Under the pieces are notes generated by a model. The model made no database searches, was not told the DNA's origin, and saw nothing but the letters and a program-made list of their open reading frames with translations. Of a stretch of 64,000 bases of DNA, positions 20,830 to 28,891 are shown piece after piece. The stretch comes from Pseudonocardia sp. EC080619-01 (GTDB taxonomy: Bacteria; Actinomycetota; Actinomycetes; Mycobacteriales; Pseudonocardiaceae): the NCBI RefSeq assembly GCF_001420995.1, contig NZ_CP012184.1, positions 542,501-606,500 of the forward strand, written 5' to 3'. The number at the start of each line of letters is the position of its first letter. Within the stretch, counting starts at the first letter, position 1. The translations under genes were made by a program, and so were the position numbers.

Positions 20830-22041
20830 GTGGACCTCCATGTGGGCGACGACGAGCGCCGGGCCCGGCTCGTGACCCGGCACCGGCTCGCCCCGCACAC
20901 CCGCACCGACGACGTCACCGCGATCGCGGACGATCTCGTCGCGCTGCACTCGACGGATCCCGTGACCGTCTACCTGTCGGCCGCGGCGCGGATGGTGACG
21001 CCGTCGCTGGCCCCGGTCGACGCCGCGCTGTACGACGACCGTGTCCTGCTCCGCCACCACGCGATGCGCCGCACGCTGTGGGTGTTCGGCCACGAGCACG
21101 CCGCGCTGGCCCACCACGGCGCCACGTCCGGGGTCGCCGCGGTGCAGTACCGGAACCTCATGGGCCAGGTCGGCGCGGCGGGGGTCGCCGATCCCGCCGC
21201 CTGGTACGCCGACGCCGCCGCCCGGGTCCTGGCGGTGCTGGCGGAGCGGGGGCCGACGACCGCCCGCGAGGTCGGTGCCGCGCTGCCCGACCTGGCCGCG
21301 CAGCAGCTCCCGATCCAGGGTGGGAGCCACCCCGCGCACAGCCGGGTGCTGCTGGTCCTCGGGTTCGAGGGCCGGGTGCTGCGGGCCCGCCCGACCGGCA
21401 CCTGGATCAACGGCCAGTACCGGTGGGCGACGGCGGGGAGCTGGGTCCCGGGCGGGATCGGGCCCGCCCCCGTACCCGACGGCGACGACGGTTCCGGGGG
21501 CGCCCGGGCCGCCGCAGCGGGCCTCGCCCGGGCCTACCTGCGCGCGTTCGGCCCGGTGACCCGGGACGACCTGAGGTGGTGGGCCGGCTGGACGGTCGCG
21601 ACCACGAGGGCCGCGCTCGCCGACACCGGCGCCGTCGAGGTCGGTCTCGACGGCGGGGCCACCGGCTACCTGCTGCCCGACGACCTCGGGCCGGTCGGCG
21701 ACCCCGGCCCGTCGGTGGCACTGCTCCCCGGCCTCGACCCGACGACGATGGGCTGGAAGGCCCGCGGCCACTACCTGTCCGGGGACGACGCGGCGCTGCT
21801 GTTCGACCGCAACGGCAACGGCGGGCCCGCGATCTGGGTGGACGGCCGGATCGCCGGGACCTGGGTGCAGCGCCGGGACGGCACGATCGCGACGAGGCTG
21901 TTCCCCGGCGCGCACGACCGGCCCGGCGTCGAGGACGACGTCGCCGCCGCGGCGGAGCGCCACCGGGCGGTGCTCGGCGACGTCCGGTTCTCGGTCCGCT
22001 ACCCCGCCCCGGTCCAGCCGGAGCTGCTGGCCGGGGCGTGA
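20830..22041 (+). CDS. AlkZ-like winged-helix DNA-binding protein (HTH_42)
   Basis: A 403-residue protein of the HTH_42 family, which contains the AlkZ/YcaQ DNA glycosylases for alkylated or crosslinked bases. Visible parts: RARLVTRHRLAP at the N-terminus, LVALHSTDPVTVYLSAAAR near 35-53, LWVFGHEHAAL, the tandem winged-helix region (LAERGPTTAREVGAAL, FEGRVLRARPTG) and the C-terminal beta barrel (LLPGLDPTTMGWKARGHYL, IWVDGRIAGTWVQR). The glycosylase QxQ motif position reads HST, so catalysis may differ. The GTG at 20830 is a reasonable start but an upstream one is not excluded. It may be a DNA repair glycosylase or only DNA-binding. Confidence 0.75.
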   Translation: MDLHVGDDERRARLVTRHRLAPHTRTDDVTAIADDLVALHSTDPVTVYLSAAARMVTPSLAPVDAALYDDRVLLRHHAMRRTLWVFGHEHAALAHHGATSGVAAVQYRNLMGQVGAAGVADPAAWYADAAARVLAVLAERGPTTAREVGAALPDLAAQQLPIQGGSHPAHSRVLLVLGFEGRVLRARPTGTWINGQYRWATAGSWVPGGIGPAPVPDGDDGSGGARAAAAGLARAYLRAFGPVTRDDLRWWAGWTVATTRAALADTGAVEVGLDGGATGYLLPDDLGPVGDPGPSVALLPGLDPTTMGWKARGHYLSGDDAALLFDRNGNGGPAIWVDGRIAGTWVQRRDGTIATRLFPGAHDRPGVEDDVAAAAERHRAVLGDVRFSVRYPAPVQPELLAGA

Positions 22042-22051
22042 GCGGTGCGGA

Positions 22052-22969
22052 TCAGCCCAGGTCGAGACCGAGATCGAGGGCGGTGACCGAGTGCGTCAGA
22101 CCCCCGACGGCGAGGAAGTCGACCCCGGTCACCGCGTAGTCCCGGGCCACCGCGAGGGCGAGGCCCCCGGACGACTCCAGCAGCGCCCGGTGCCCGGTCG
22201 CCGAGGCCACCGCGTCGCGCCGGGCGACGGCCTCGGCGGTCTGCGCCACGGTGAAGTTGTCGAGCAGGACGAGCTCCGCCGACAACCCGAGCACCTCGTC
22301 GAGCTGGTCGAGGGAGTCGACCTCGACCTCGCAGGGCAGGTCCGGGGCGGCGGTACGGGCCGCGGCCAGCGCGGCCGGGACCGACCCGGCCGCGGCGACG
22401 TGGTTGTCCTTGATCAGGATCGCGTCGCCGAGCCCGAGCCGGTGGTTCACCCCGCCGCCGCAGCGCACCGCGTACTTCTCCAGCAGCCGCAGGCCGGGCA
22501 GGGTCTTGCGGGTGTCCCGGACCGCGGCGCCGGTGCCGTCGACGGCGTCCGCCCAGGCCCGGGTCGCGGTCGCGATCCCGGACAGGTGGCAGAGCAGGTT
22601 GAGCGCGGTGCGCTCGGCCGTCAGCAGGCCACGTACCGGGGCGCGCACCACCAGCGCGGGCGTGCCCGCGGTGAGCCGGTCCCCGTCGGCGGCGGCGTCG
22701 AGGACCTCGTACCCGGGGCCGGGGGCCCCGCCCAGCACCTCGTCGAGCACGGCGAGCGCCGCCGGGAGCCCGGCGAGCACCCCGCCGGCCCGCGGGGTGA
22801 AGGACGCGAGCGCCACGGCACCGGCGGGCACGGTGGCCGCGGTCGTGGCGTCCGGGCCGTACCGCAGGTCCTCCTCCAGGGCCGTCCGCACGACGCGGAG
22901 CAGGTCGTCCCGGTCCGGGACCCCGATCGCGGAGACCCCACCGACACCGGCGGCGATCCCGGCGCTCAC
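22052..22969 (-). CDS. nadC: Nicotinate-nucleotide pyrophosphorylase (quinolinate phosphoribosyltransferase)
   Basis: Converts quinolinate and PRPP to nicotinate mononucleotide, the step linking de novo synthesis to NAD. The 305 residues match the family. Visible motifs are ALEEDLRYGPDATT, TAERTALNLLCHLSGIAT, DTRKTLPGLRLLEKYAVRCGGG with substrate Arg and Lys residues, NHRLGLGDAILIKDNH, CEVEVDSLDQLDEVL and LESSGGLAL. The GTG at 22969 overlaps the nadB stop by 4 bp, so it is the third gene of nadA-nadB-nadC. About 20 residues precede the usual start of the fold. Confidence 0.97.
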   Translation of the reverse strand: MSAGIAAGVGGVSAIGVPDRDDLLRVVRTALEEDLRYGPDATTAATVPAGAVALASFTPRAGGVLAGLPAALAVLDEVLGGAPGPGYEVLDAAADGDRLTAGTPALVVRAPVRGLLTAERTALNLLCHLSGIATATRAWADAVDGTGAAVRDTRKTLPGLRLLEKYAVRCGGGVNHRLGLGDAILIKDNHVAAAGSVPAALAAARTAAPDLPCEVEVDSLDQLDEVLGLSAELVLLDNFTVAQTAEAVARRDAVASATGHRALLESSGGLALAVARDYAVTGVDFLAVGGLTHSVTALDLGLDLG

Positions 22970-24567
22970 GCCGCACCGGCCAGGGCGTCCGCGACGACGA
23001 CGGGCCGGCCCGTCGCGTCCAGCCGCACCGGCAGCGACACCCGCTGGTGGGTGTCGTCGCGGTCCGGGAAGTCGGTGCGGACGTGGCAGCCCCGGCTCTC
23101 GCGCCGGGTTCCGGCGGCGGCGAGCACCGCCTGCGCGAGCAGGGTCAGCGCCGCGTCCTCGACACCGGCCCGGTCCACCGGCACGGCCGTCACGGTGCCG
23201 GCCTCGACCACGTCGGACGCGGCCGCGAGACCGGTCGCGTCCCGTCCGATCCCGGCGTGGCGGGTCATCGCGCGCTGCACGGTCCCCCGGTCGGCGACGG
23301 GCACCGCCGGGGCCGGCTCGACGGTGCGCCCGCCCGGCCGCGCCCCGCCCGACCGCCGGTCGGCGAGCACCGCGCGGACCGCGCGCTCCCCCACGACCAG
23401 GCCCTCCAGCAGGGAGTTCGACGCCAGGCGGTTCGCCCCGTGCAGCCCGGTGCGGGCGACCTCGCCGGCCGCGTACAGGCCGGGCACGCCGGTCCGGCCG
23501 TCGACGTCGGTGACGATCCCGCCGCAGGCGTAGTGCGCGGCCGGGGTCACCGGGATCGGGTCGGTGCGCGGGTCGATGCCCACGGCGCGGCAGGAGGCGT
23601 GCACCGTCGGGAACCGGCGGGCGAACCCGTCGATCCCGGTGGCGTCGAGGTGCACGCGGTCGGTGCCCGTCTCGGCCATCCTCCGGGTGATGGCCGCGGA
23701 GACGACGTCGCGCGGGGCGAGGTCGGCGCGCGGGTGCACCCCGGCCATGAACGCGATCCCGGCGCGGTCCCGCAGGACCGCCCCCTCGCCGCGGACGGCC
23801 TCGGTGACGAGCGGTCGTCGTCCGGCGGAGTCGCTGTCCGGGCCCGCCCAGAGCACCGTCGGGTGGAACTGCACGAACTCCAGGTCCGACGCCGTGGCCC
23901 CGGCCCGCAGGGCGAGCGCGACACCGTCGCCGGTGGCCGTCGACGGGTTCGTGGTGGAGGCGAACAGCCCGCCGTATCCGCCGGTGGCGAGCAGCACCGC
24001 CCCGGCGGCGATCCGCCCGGCCCGGCCGCGGTCGTCGAGCAGTGCGAGCCCGGCCGCCCGCCCGTCCGGGTCGCGGACCGCGTCGACCGCGACGTGCCCG
24101 TCCAGCACGGTGATCTGCGCCGACCGGGCCGCGGCGACCAGCGCGCGCTCGATCTCCGCGCCGGTGGCGTCGCCGCCGGCGTGCACCACCCGGAACGCCG
24201 AGTGGCCGCCCTCCCGGGTCCGGTCCAGGCGGCCGGGCGAGGTGTGCGCGTCGAACAGGGCGCCCCGCTCGCGCAGCCGTCGCAGCGCGCCGGGGCCGCC
24301 GCGGACGACGGCGTCGACCGCGGCGAGGTCGTTGAGCCCACCACCGGCGTCGAGGGTGTCGGCGACGTGCGCGTCGAGCGTGTCGCCCGCGATGTCGCCG
24401 AGCACGACCGCGACCCCGCCCTGCGCGAACCGGGTGGAGCCCTCGGCGACGTCGTCCTTGGTGACGACGACGGTGCGCAGCCCGGCCGCGGCCGCGTCGA
24501 GCGCGGCGGTCAGGCCCGCCACGCCGGAGCCGACGACGACGAGGTCGGCCCCCGCCTCCCAGGTCAC
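22966..24567 (-). CDS. nadB: L-aspartate oxidase
   Basis: A flavoenzyme of 533 residues that oxidises aspartate to iminoaspartate, the substrate of NadA. The FAD-binding Rossmann motif is [14 protein letters not shown] near the N-terminus, followed by [10 protein letters not shown]. The fumarate reductase/succinate dehydrogenase family active-site region shows [27 protein letters not shown] and AAHYACGGI, and the C-terminal FAD part is [22 protein letters not shown]. The GTG at 24567 overlaps the nadA stop by 4 bp. The middle gene of a tightly coupled NAD operon. Confidence 0.96.
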   Translation of the reverse strand: MTWEAGADLVVVGSGVAGLTAALDAAAAGLRTVVVTKDDVAEGSTRFAQGGVAVVLGDIAGDTLDAHVADTLDAGGGLNDLAAVDAVVRGGPGALRRLRERGALFDAHTSPGRLDRTREGGHSAFRVVHAGGDATGAEIERALVAAARSAQITVLDGHVAVDAVRDPDGRAAGLALLDDRGRAGRIAAGAVLLATGGYGGLFASTTNPSTATGDGVALALRAGATASDLEFVQFHPTVLWAGPDSDSAGRRPLVTEAVRGEGAVLRDRAGIAFMAGVHPRADLAPRDVVSAAITRRMAETGTDRVHLDATGIDGFARRFPTVHASCRAVGIDPRTDPIPVTPAAHYACGGIVTDVDGRTGVPGLYAAGEVARTGLHGANRLASNSLLEGLVVGERAVRAVLADRRSGGARPGGRTVEPAPAVPVADRGTVQRAMTRHAGIGRDATGLAAASDVVEAGTVTAVPVDRAGVEDAALTLLAQAVLAAAGTRRESRGCHVRTDFPDRDDTHQRVSLPVRLDATGRPVVVADALAGAA

Positions 24568-25562
24568 TCCCCGCCCCCCGGGTTCCCGATCTCGATCATG
24601 CGCCGGACCGCGGCGCGGCCGCGCGCGGCCAGATCGGGGTCGACGTGCACCTCGTCGGTGCCCTCCCGGACCGACCGGAGCAGCGCCTCGGGGGTGATCA
24701 TCTTCATGTAGGTGCAGGACGCGCGATCGTTGACCGCCCGGAAGTCGATCTCCGGGGCGGCCCGGCGGAGCTGGTGCAGCATCCCGACCTCGGTCGCGAC
24801 GAGCACCTCCTTCGCACCGGTGGAGCGCGCCGCCTCGATCATCCCGCCGGTCGAGAGGATCTTGACCTGGTCCTCGGGGACCGCTCCGGTGCCGGCGAGG
24901 TAGAGCGCCGACGTCGCGCACCCGCACTCGGGGTGCACGAACAGGTCCGCCTCCGGGTGGGCCTGTGCCTGGTCGGAGAGCTGCTTGCCGTTGATGCCGG
25001 CGTGCACGTGGCACTCCCCCGCCCAGACGTGCATGTCCGCCCGGTCGAGCACCCGGCGGACGTGCGCGCCGAGGAACTGGTCGGGCAGGAACAGCACCTC
25101 GCGCTCGCGCGGGATCGACGCGACGACCTCGACCGCGTTCGACGAGGTGCAGCAGATGTCGGTCTCGGCCTTCACCGCGGCGGTCGTGTTGACGTAGGAC
25201 ACGACGACGGCGCCGGGGTGCTCGGCCTTCCACTCCCGGAGCTGCTCGGCGGTGATGGAGTCGGCGAGCGAGCAGCCGGCCCGCGCGTCAGGGATCAGGA
25301 CCGTCTTCTCCGGGGCGAGGATCTTCGCGGTCTCGGCCATGAAGTGGACGCCGCAGAAGACGATCGTCGAGGCGTCCGACCCGGCCGCGATGCGGGACAG
25401 CGCGAGCGAGTCCCCCACGTGGTCGGCGACGTCCTGGATCTCGGGCAGCTGGTAGTTGTGCGCGAGCAGGACAGCGTCCCGCCGGCCGGCCAGCGCGCGG
25501 ACCTCGTCCGCCCAGCCGGGGTCGACCGCGGTCGACCCGGGCGCCGTGAGCGTCGGAACCAT
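24564..25562 (-). CDS. nadA: Quinolinate synthase A
   Basis: A [4Fe-4S] enzyme of 332 residues condensing iminoaspartate with dihydroxyacetone phosphate. The three cluster cysteines are Cys97 in RAGCSLAD, the Cys of AGECHVHAG and the Cys of HPECGC. Other motifs are [21 protein letters not shown] and [15 protein letters not shown]. The ATG at 25562 has a strong GGAGG six bases upstream, so this mRNA is leadered, unlike many neighbours. First gene of nadABC. A perfect palindrome 30-53 bases upstream and the divergent NrtR-type gene indicate repression linked to NAD status. Confidence 0.97.
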   Translation of the reverse strand: MVPTLTAPGSTAVDPGWADEVRALAGRRDAVLLAHNYQLPEIQDVADHVGDSLALSRIAAGSDASTIVFCGVHFMAETAKILAPEKTVLIPDARAGCSLADSITAEQLREWKAEHPGAVVVSYVNTTAAVKAETDICCTSSNAVEVVASIPREREVLFLPDQFLGAHVRRVLDRADMHVWAGECHVHAGINGKQLSDQAQAHPEADLFVHPECGCATSALYLAGTGAVPEDQVKILSTGGMIEAARSTGAKEVLVATEVGMLHQLRRAAPEIDFRAVNDRASCTYMKMITPEALLRSVREGTDEVHVDPDLAARGRAAVRRMIEIGNPGGGE

Positions 25563-25591
25563 CTTCGCCCTCCCGGGCCGTGTCAGGTTTT

Positions 25592-25615
25592 CGCCTAGTG
25601 AGCGGAAACTAGGCG
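25592..25615. promoter_or_regulatory. Candidate NrtR operator before nadA
   Basis: A perfect inverted repeat, CGCCTAGT then eight bases then ACTAGGCG, lies 30 bases upstream of the nadA start. On the nadA strand it overlaps a TAGTTT box and follows a TACGAT box, so a bound protein would block the promoter. The adjacent divergent gene encodes an NrtR-like regulator, whose known sites contain TAGT...ACTA half-sites. Assignment to NrtR is inference from context. Confidence 0.65.
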
Positions 25616-25717
25616 GATCGTAGCACCGGCAGCAGGCCGCCGACACCTCCGTGGTGACCGGGACCTCACCTGAAGGACACCCCGGCGTCATCCGCCGGTG
25701 CGGACCGGCAGTCCCCC

Positions 25718-25723
25718 TAGGCT
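25718..25723 (+). promoter_or_regulatory. -10 box TAGGCT of the nrtR-like gene
   Basis: TAGGCT ends 7 bases before the GTG at 25731, giving a leaderless start and fixing the start codon. Confidence 0.55.
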
Positions 25724-25730
25724 GGCCGTC

Positions 25731-26447
25731 GTGACGTCACCGCCGGTCCTGCACGAGGTGCTCGCCGCCGTGCTCGGGATCCGGGAGGGGCGGTTGCGGG
25801 TGCTGCTGTGGGAGCGGGCGCTCGCGCCCGACGCCGGACGCTGGGCACTGCCCGGCGGGCGGCTGGCCGCCGACGAGGACGTCGAGACCTCGGTGCGCCG
25901 CCAGCTCGCCGAGAAGGTCGACGTCCGCGAGATCGCGCACGTCGAGCAGCTCTCGGTGTTCTCCGACCCGGGCCGTACCCCGGCCCCGCGGACGATCGCG
26001 ACCGCGTTCCTCGGCCTGGTCCCCTCCGACGCCGACCCGGAGCTGCCCGCCGACACGGCCTGGCACCCGGTCGACGCGCTCCCCCCGACCGCGTTCGACC
26101 ACGCCGCGATCGTCGACTCGGCGCGGGACCGGCTGCAGGCCAAGCTCTCCTACACGAACCTGGGCTTCGCCCTCGCCCCGGCGGAGTTCACGATCTCGGC
26201 GCTGCGCGAGCACTACGTCGCCGCGCTCGGCCACGGGGTGTCGGCGACCAACCTCCAGCGCGTCCTGACCCGGCGGGCCCTGCTCACCCCGACCGGTGAG
26301 ACGGCCGCGCCCGGGCGGGCCGGTGGCCGTCCGGCGGCGGTGTTCCGGTTCACCGACCGGACGCTGCGGGTGACCGACGCCTTCGCCGTGCTCCGCCCGC
26401 CGGCCCACGCGCGGCCGGGCAGCGTGCCCGGCGCCGTACTACCGTGA
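25731..26447 (+). CDS. nrtR: NrtR-type Nudix-winged-helix regulator of NAD synthesis
   Basis: A 238-residue protein with an N-terminal Nudix fold (about 1-135) and a C-terminal winged helix (about 145-225). The Nudix box reads [20 protein letters not shown]. The catalytic REUXEE element is RQLAEK, so the second and last acidic residues are lost, as in ADP-ribose-sensing NrtR regulators that bind but do not hydrolyse. The linker [25 protein letters not shown] and SATNLQRVL match the NrtR winged helix. It is divergent from nadABC across 168 bp containing the palindrome, and almost certainly represses that operon. Ligand (ADP-ribose or NAD-related) is inferred from the family. Confidence 0.85.
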   Translation: MTSPPVLHEVLAAVLGIREGRLRVLLWERALAPDAGRWALPGGRLAADEDVETSVRRQLAEKVDVREIAHVEQLSVFSDPGRTPAPRTIATAFLGLVPSDADPELPADTAWHPVDALPPTAFDHAAIVDSARDRLQAKLSYTNLGFALAPAEFTISALREHYVAALGHGVSATNLQRVLTRRALLTPTGETAAPGRAGGRPAAVFRFTDRTLRVTDAFAVLRPPAHARPGSVPGAVLP

Positions 26448-26451
26448 GCCG

Positions 26452-27129
26452 GTGTCCGCGACGATCCCGCTGTTCCCGCTGGGAACGGTGCTGATGCCGG
26501 GCGCGGCGCTACCGCTGCACATCTTCGAGCCGCGCTACCGGCAGCTCACCGTCGACCTGATCACCGGGACCGTCCCCGACAAGGAGTTCGGTGTCGTCGC
26601 CGTGCGCGAGGGGCACTCCGCGGACCGCTCCGGGATGGCCGGGATGCACGCGGTCGGCTGCACCGCCGTCGTGCTCGACGCCCGGCGGCTGCCGGACGGC
26701 CGCTACGACGTCGTCACCCGGGGGGCGCGCCGCTTCCGGCTGCTCGACGTCGACGAGGGGTCCCGTCAGTACCTGTGCGGCGAGGTCGAGTTCCTGCCCG
26801 ACGACGAGCCCGGCGACGACCCGCGGCTGGTGCGGATGCTCGAGAACGCCGCCCGCGCGGCGCACCGCGGCTACTGCGACACCGCGTGGCGGGCCGGCGA
26901 CTGGTCCGAGCCCGGCGACGACACCCCCACCGCCGAGCTCGCGCACCTGCTCGCCGACGACTGCCTGCTGCCCCTGACCGACCGGCAGGACCTGCTCGAG
27001 CAGACCTCCCCGGTGCAGCGGCTGCGGGAGGTCCGGCGGCTGCTGGCCCGGGAGACCGGCCTGCTCGGCCGGCTGCACGCGGTGCCGGCCCCGCAGGGCA
27101 CCTTCGCCGACGACCACAGCGTCAACTAG
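26452..27129 (+). CDS. LON N-terminal (substrate-binding) domain protein
   Basis: A 225-residue stand-alone LON_substr_bdg protein without ATPase or protease domains. The family opening IPLFPLGTVLMPGAALPLHIFEPRYRQL (split here by wording; residues 5-32) is clear, followed by FGVVAVREG, GCTAVVLDARRLPDGRYDVV and RFRLLDV. The C-terminal half is helical and acidic. Its role is unknown; such proteins are thought to bind unfolded substrates or act as adaptors. The GTG at 26452 is preceded by TACCGT ending 6 bases upstream and lies 4 bp after the nrtR-like gene, so it is expressed leaderless and by read-through. Its end overlaps the convergent ABC-F gene by 4 bp. Confidence 0.85.
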   Translation: MSATIPLFPLGTVLMPGAALPLHIFEPRYRQLTVDLITGTVPDKEFGVVAVREGHSADRSGMAGMHAVGCTAVVLDARRLPDGRYDVVTRGARRFRLLDVDEGSRQYLCGEVEFLPDDEPGDDPRLVRMLENAARAAHRGYCDTAWRAGDWSEPGDDTPTAELAHLLADDCLLPLTDRQDLLEQTSPVQRLREVRRLLARETGLLGRLHAVPAPQGTFADDHSVN

Positions 27130-28754
27130 CCGAGGGCGAGCGCCGCCCCGGACCAGCGGCGGCGCAGCCACCGGTCGTGCGAGGTGACGACGACGGTGCC
27201 GGGCGCCGTCCCGAGCGCCTCCTCCAGCTCGCCCGCCAGCCGCAGCGACACGTGGTTGGTCGGCTCGTCGAGCAGCAGCAGGTCCGGCGCGTCGGCGACG
27301 GCGAGGGCGAGCGCCAGCCGCCGTCGCTGCCCGAGGGACAGGGCACCCACCGCCGTGCCGTGCTCACGCGGGTGCAGCAGACCGAGCTCGTTCAGCGGGA
27401 CCCGCTCGGCGAGGTCCGGGCCGAGCAGCGCGGCCCAGGCGTCGCGGGCGGTGCGGTCGGGCGGTCCGACGTCGGGGTCCTGGGCGAGCAGGCCGACCCG
27501 CCGCGCGCGGACGTCCGCGGTGCCCGCGGTCGGCGCGAGATCGCCGTGCAGCACGGCGAGCAGCGTCGACTTCCCCGACCCGTTCGGCCCCGTGACCAGC
27601 AGCGTCTCCCCCACCGGCAGATCCAGCAGGTCGAGTCGCAGACGACCGTCGACGCGCAGACCGCGGACCTGCACGGCGAGCCCGTCACCGGCGTCGGTAC
27701 CGGTGAGCCGGCCGGAGAACCGCAGCGGCCGCGGTGGCTTCGGCAGCGCCTCGCGCTCGGCGACCTCGAGCCGGCGCTGGGCGTCGTTGACGCGCCGCGC
27801 CCGGGTGCGCTCGACGTTGGCGCCCTTGAACTTGTCGATGAACTTGTCGTTGTCGCGCGGGCCGCGGCCCGGCGCGATCGCCGAGGTACCCGTGCGCGTC
27901 CGGTCCCGCAGCGCCGCGATCTCCTCCTGCTGGGCGGCGAACTGCTCCTCCCAGCGCCGGCGGCTCGCGGCCTGCGCGTCGAGGTACTCGGTGAAGGAGC
28001 CGCCGAAGCGGCGCCCGCCGTGCCCGTCGGTGCCGAGTGCGCCGGCGTCGAGGTCGAGCAGCTCGGTGCAGACCCGGTCCAGGAAGGCGCGGTCGTGACT
28101 GGCCGCGACGACGACGCCGGGCAGCTCGACCAGCGAGCGTTCCAGCAGGTCGAGGGCGGCGTCGTCGAGGTGGTTGGTGGGTTCGTCGAGCAGCAGCGCT
28201 GCCGGGCGGCGCACCAGGGCGGCGGCCATCGCGAGCCGGGTCCGCTGCCCGCCGGACAGCGTGCCGACCGGCCGGTCCCGGTCGAGCTCGGCGACACCGA
28301 GGGTCCCGGCCGTGACCTCGGCGCGGCGGTCGGCGTCCCAGGCGTCGTGCGCGACGGCCCAGGCGAGCACCCGGTCGTAGCTCCCACCGACGTCGGCCCC
28401 GTCCGCCATCCCGGCGGCCAGCCGCTCCAGCTCGGCGACGGCGTCGTGCAGCGGGCGCAGCGCGCCGTCGAGCAGGTCGCCGACGGTGCCCTCGGCGGAC
28501 AATTCGGGCTCCTGCGGCAGGTACACCAGGTCGGCCGGGGCCGACACGGTCCCGGCGTCGGCGACGTCGACGCCGGCCAGCAGCCGCAGCAGCGTCGACT
28601 TCCCGGCGCCGTTCTCGCCGATCAGCCCGACCCGGGTCCCCGGACCGGCGGTGAGGTCGATCCCGTCGAGGACCGGCGGGCGCCCGGCGCGGGCGGCGAA
28701 GGAACGGACCACACCGCGCGCGGTGAGGGCCTGGGTATCGGTGAGGGACGGCAC
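27126..28754 (-). CDS. ABC-F family ATPase (ribosome protection type)
   Basis: A 542-residue soluble protein with two ABC domains and no membrane segment. Domain 1 has Walker A GENGAGKST near 46-54, LSGGQRTRLA and LLLDEPTNHLD. Domain 2 has GPNGSGKST, a variant signature LSLGQRRRLA and LLLDEPTNHVS. The interdomain linker (about 255-345) is Arg/Glu-rich and helical (ASRRRWEEQFAAQQEEIAAL), as in factors that reach the ribosomal peptidyl-transferase centre. Members confer resistance to macrolides, lincosamides or streptogramins, or act in translation. The leader with an MRL mini-ORF and a hairpin over the Shine-Dalgarno suggests an antibiotic-inducible gene. The start is GTG at 28754. Resistance spectrum is unknown. 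Confidence 0.85.
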   Translation of the reverse strand: MPSLTDTQALTARGVVRSFAARAGRPPVLDGIDLTAGPGTRVGLIGENGAGKSTLLRLLAGVDVADAGTVSAPADLVYLPQEPELSAEGTVGDLLDGALRPLHDAVAELERLAAGMADGADVGGSYDRVLAWAVAHDAWDADRRAEVTAGTLGVAELDRDRPVGTLSGGQRTRLAMAAALVRRPAALLLDEPTNHLDDAALDLLERSLVELPGVVVAASHDRAFLDRVCTELLDLDAGALGTDGHGGRRFGGSFTEYLDAQAASRRRWEEQFAAQQEEIAALRDRTRTGTSAIAPGRGPRDNDKFIDKFKGANVERTRARRVNDAQRRLEVAEREALPKPPRPLRFSGRLTGTDAGDGLAVQVRGLRVDGRLRLDLLDLPVGETLLVTGPNGSGKSTLLAVLHGDLAPTAGTADVRARRVGLLAQDPDVGPPDRTARDAWAALLGPDLAERVPLNELGLLHPREHGTAVGALSLGQRRRLALALAVADAPDLLLLDEPTNHVSLRLAGELEEALGTAPGTVVVTSHDRWLRRRWSGAALALG

Positions 28755-28762
28755 GACGACGA

Positions 28763-28778
28763 CTCCGAGGAACCGGAG
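28763..28778 (-). promoter_or_regulatory. Hairpin sequestering the ABC-F Shine-Dalgarno
   Basis: On the minus strand CTCCG and CGGAG form a 5-bp stem around a six-base loop (GTTCCT). The downstream arm contains GGAG, the only Shine-Dalgarno before the GTG at 28754 (8-base spacing). The helix would block initiation until opened, for example by a ribosome stalled upstream. It is short but exactly placed. Confidence 0.5.
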
Positions 28779-28823
28779 GGAGACCGCAGGGGCTAGGTGC
28801 CGCGTCCACGGTCGGTGGTGTCG

Positions 28824-28835
28824 TCAGAGCCTCAT
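28824..28835 (-). CDS. Three-codon leader ORF encoding MRL
   Basis: ATG-AGG-CTC-TGA, 70 bases upstream of the ABC-F start and about 10 bases after a TAGGCT box. The peptide Met-Arg-Leu matches the macrolide-arrest core known from the ErmDL leader peptide. The ribosome would terminate after three codons; drug-induced stalling here could change folding downstream. The short length means chance occurrence cannot be excluded. Confidence 0.45.
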   Translation of the reverse strand: MRL

Positions 28836-28845
28836 GATGATCGGG

Positions 28846-28851
28846 AGCCTA
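28846..28851 (-). promoter_or_regulatory. -10 box TAGGCT of the ABC-F transcript
   Basis: TAGGCT on the minus strand lies 10 bases before the MRL mini-ORF, putting the expected transcription start only about 3-4 bases before its ATG. The -35 region is not recognisable. Confidence 0.5.
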
Positions 28852-28891
28852 TCCCGGCGGCCGCCCGTGCCGCCACTCGTATCGACGGGCG

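Noticed and set aside
25592..25615. Terminator
   Set aside because: The palindrome lies between divergent genes, just upstream of nadA, where a terminator has no function; an operator fits better.
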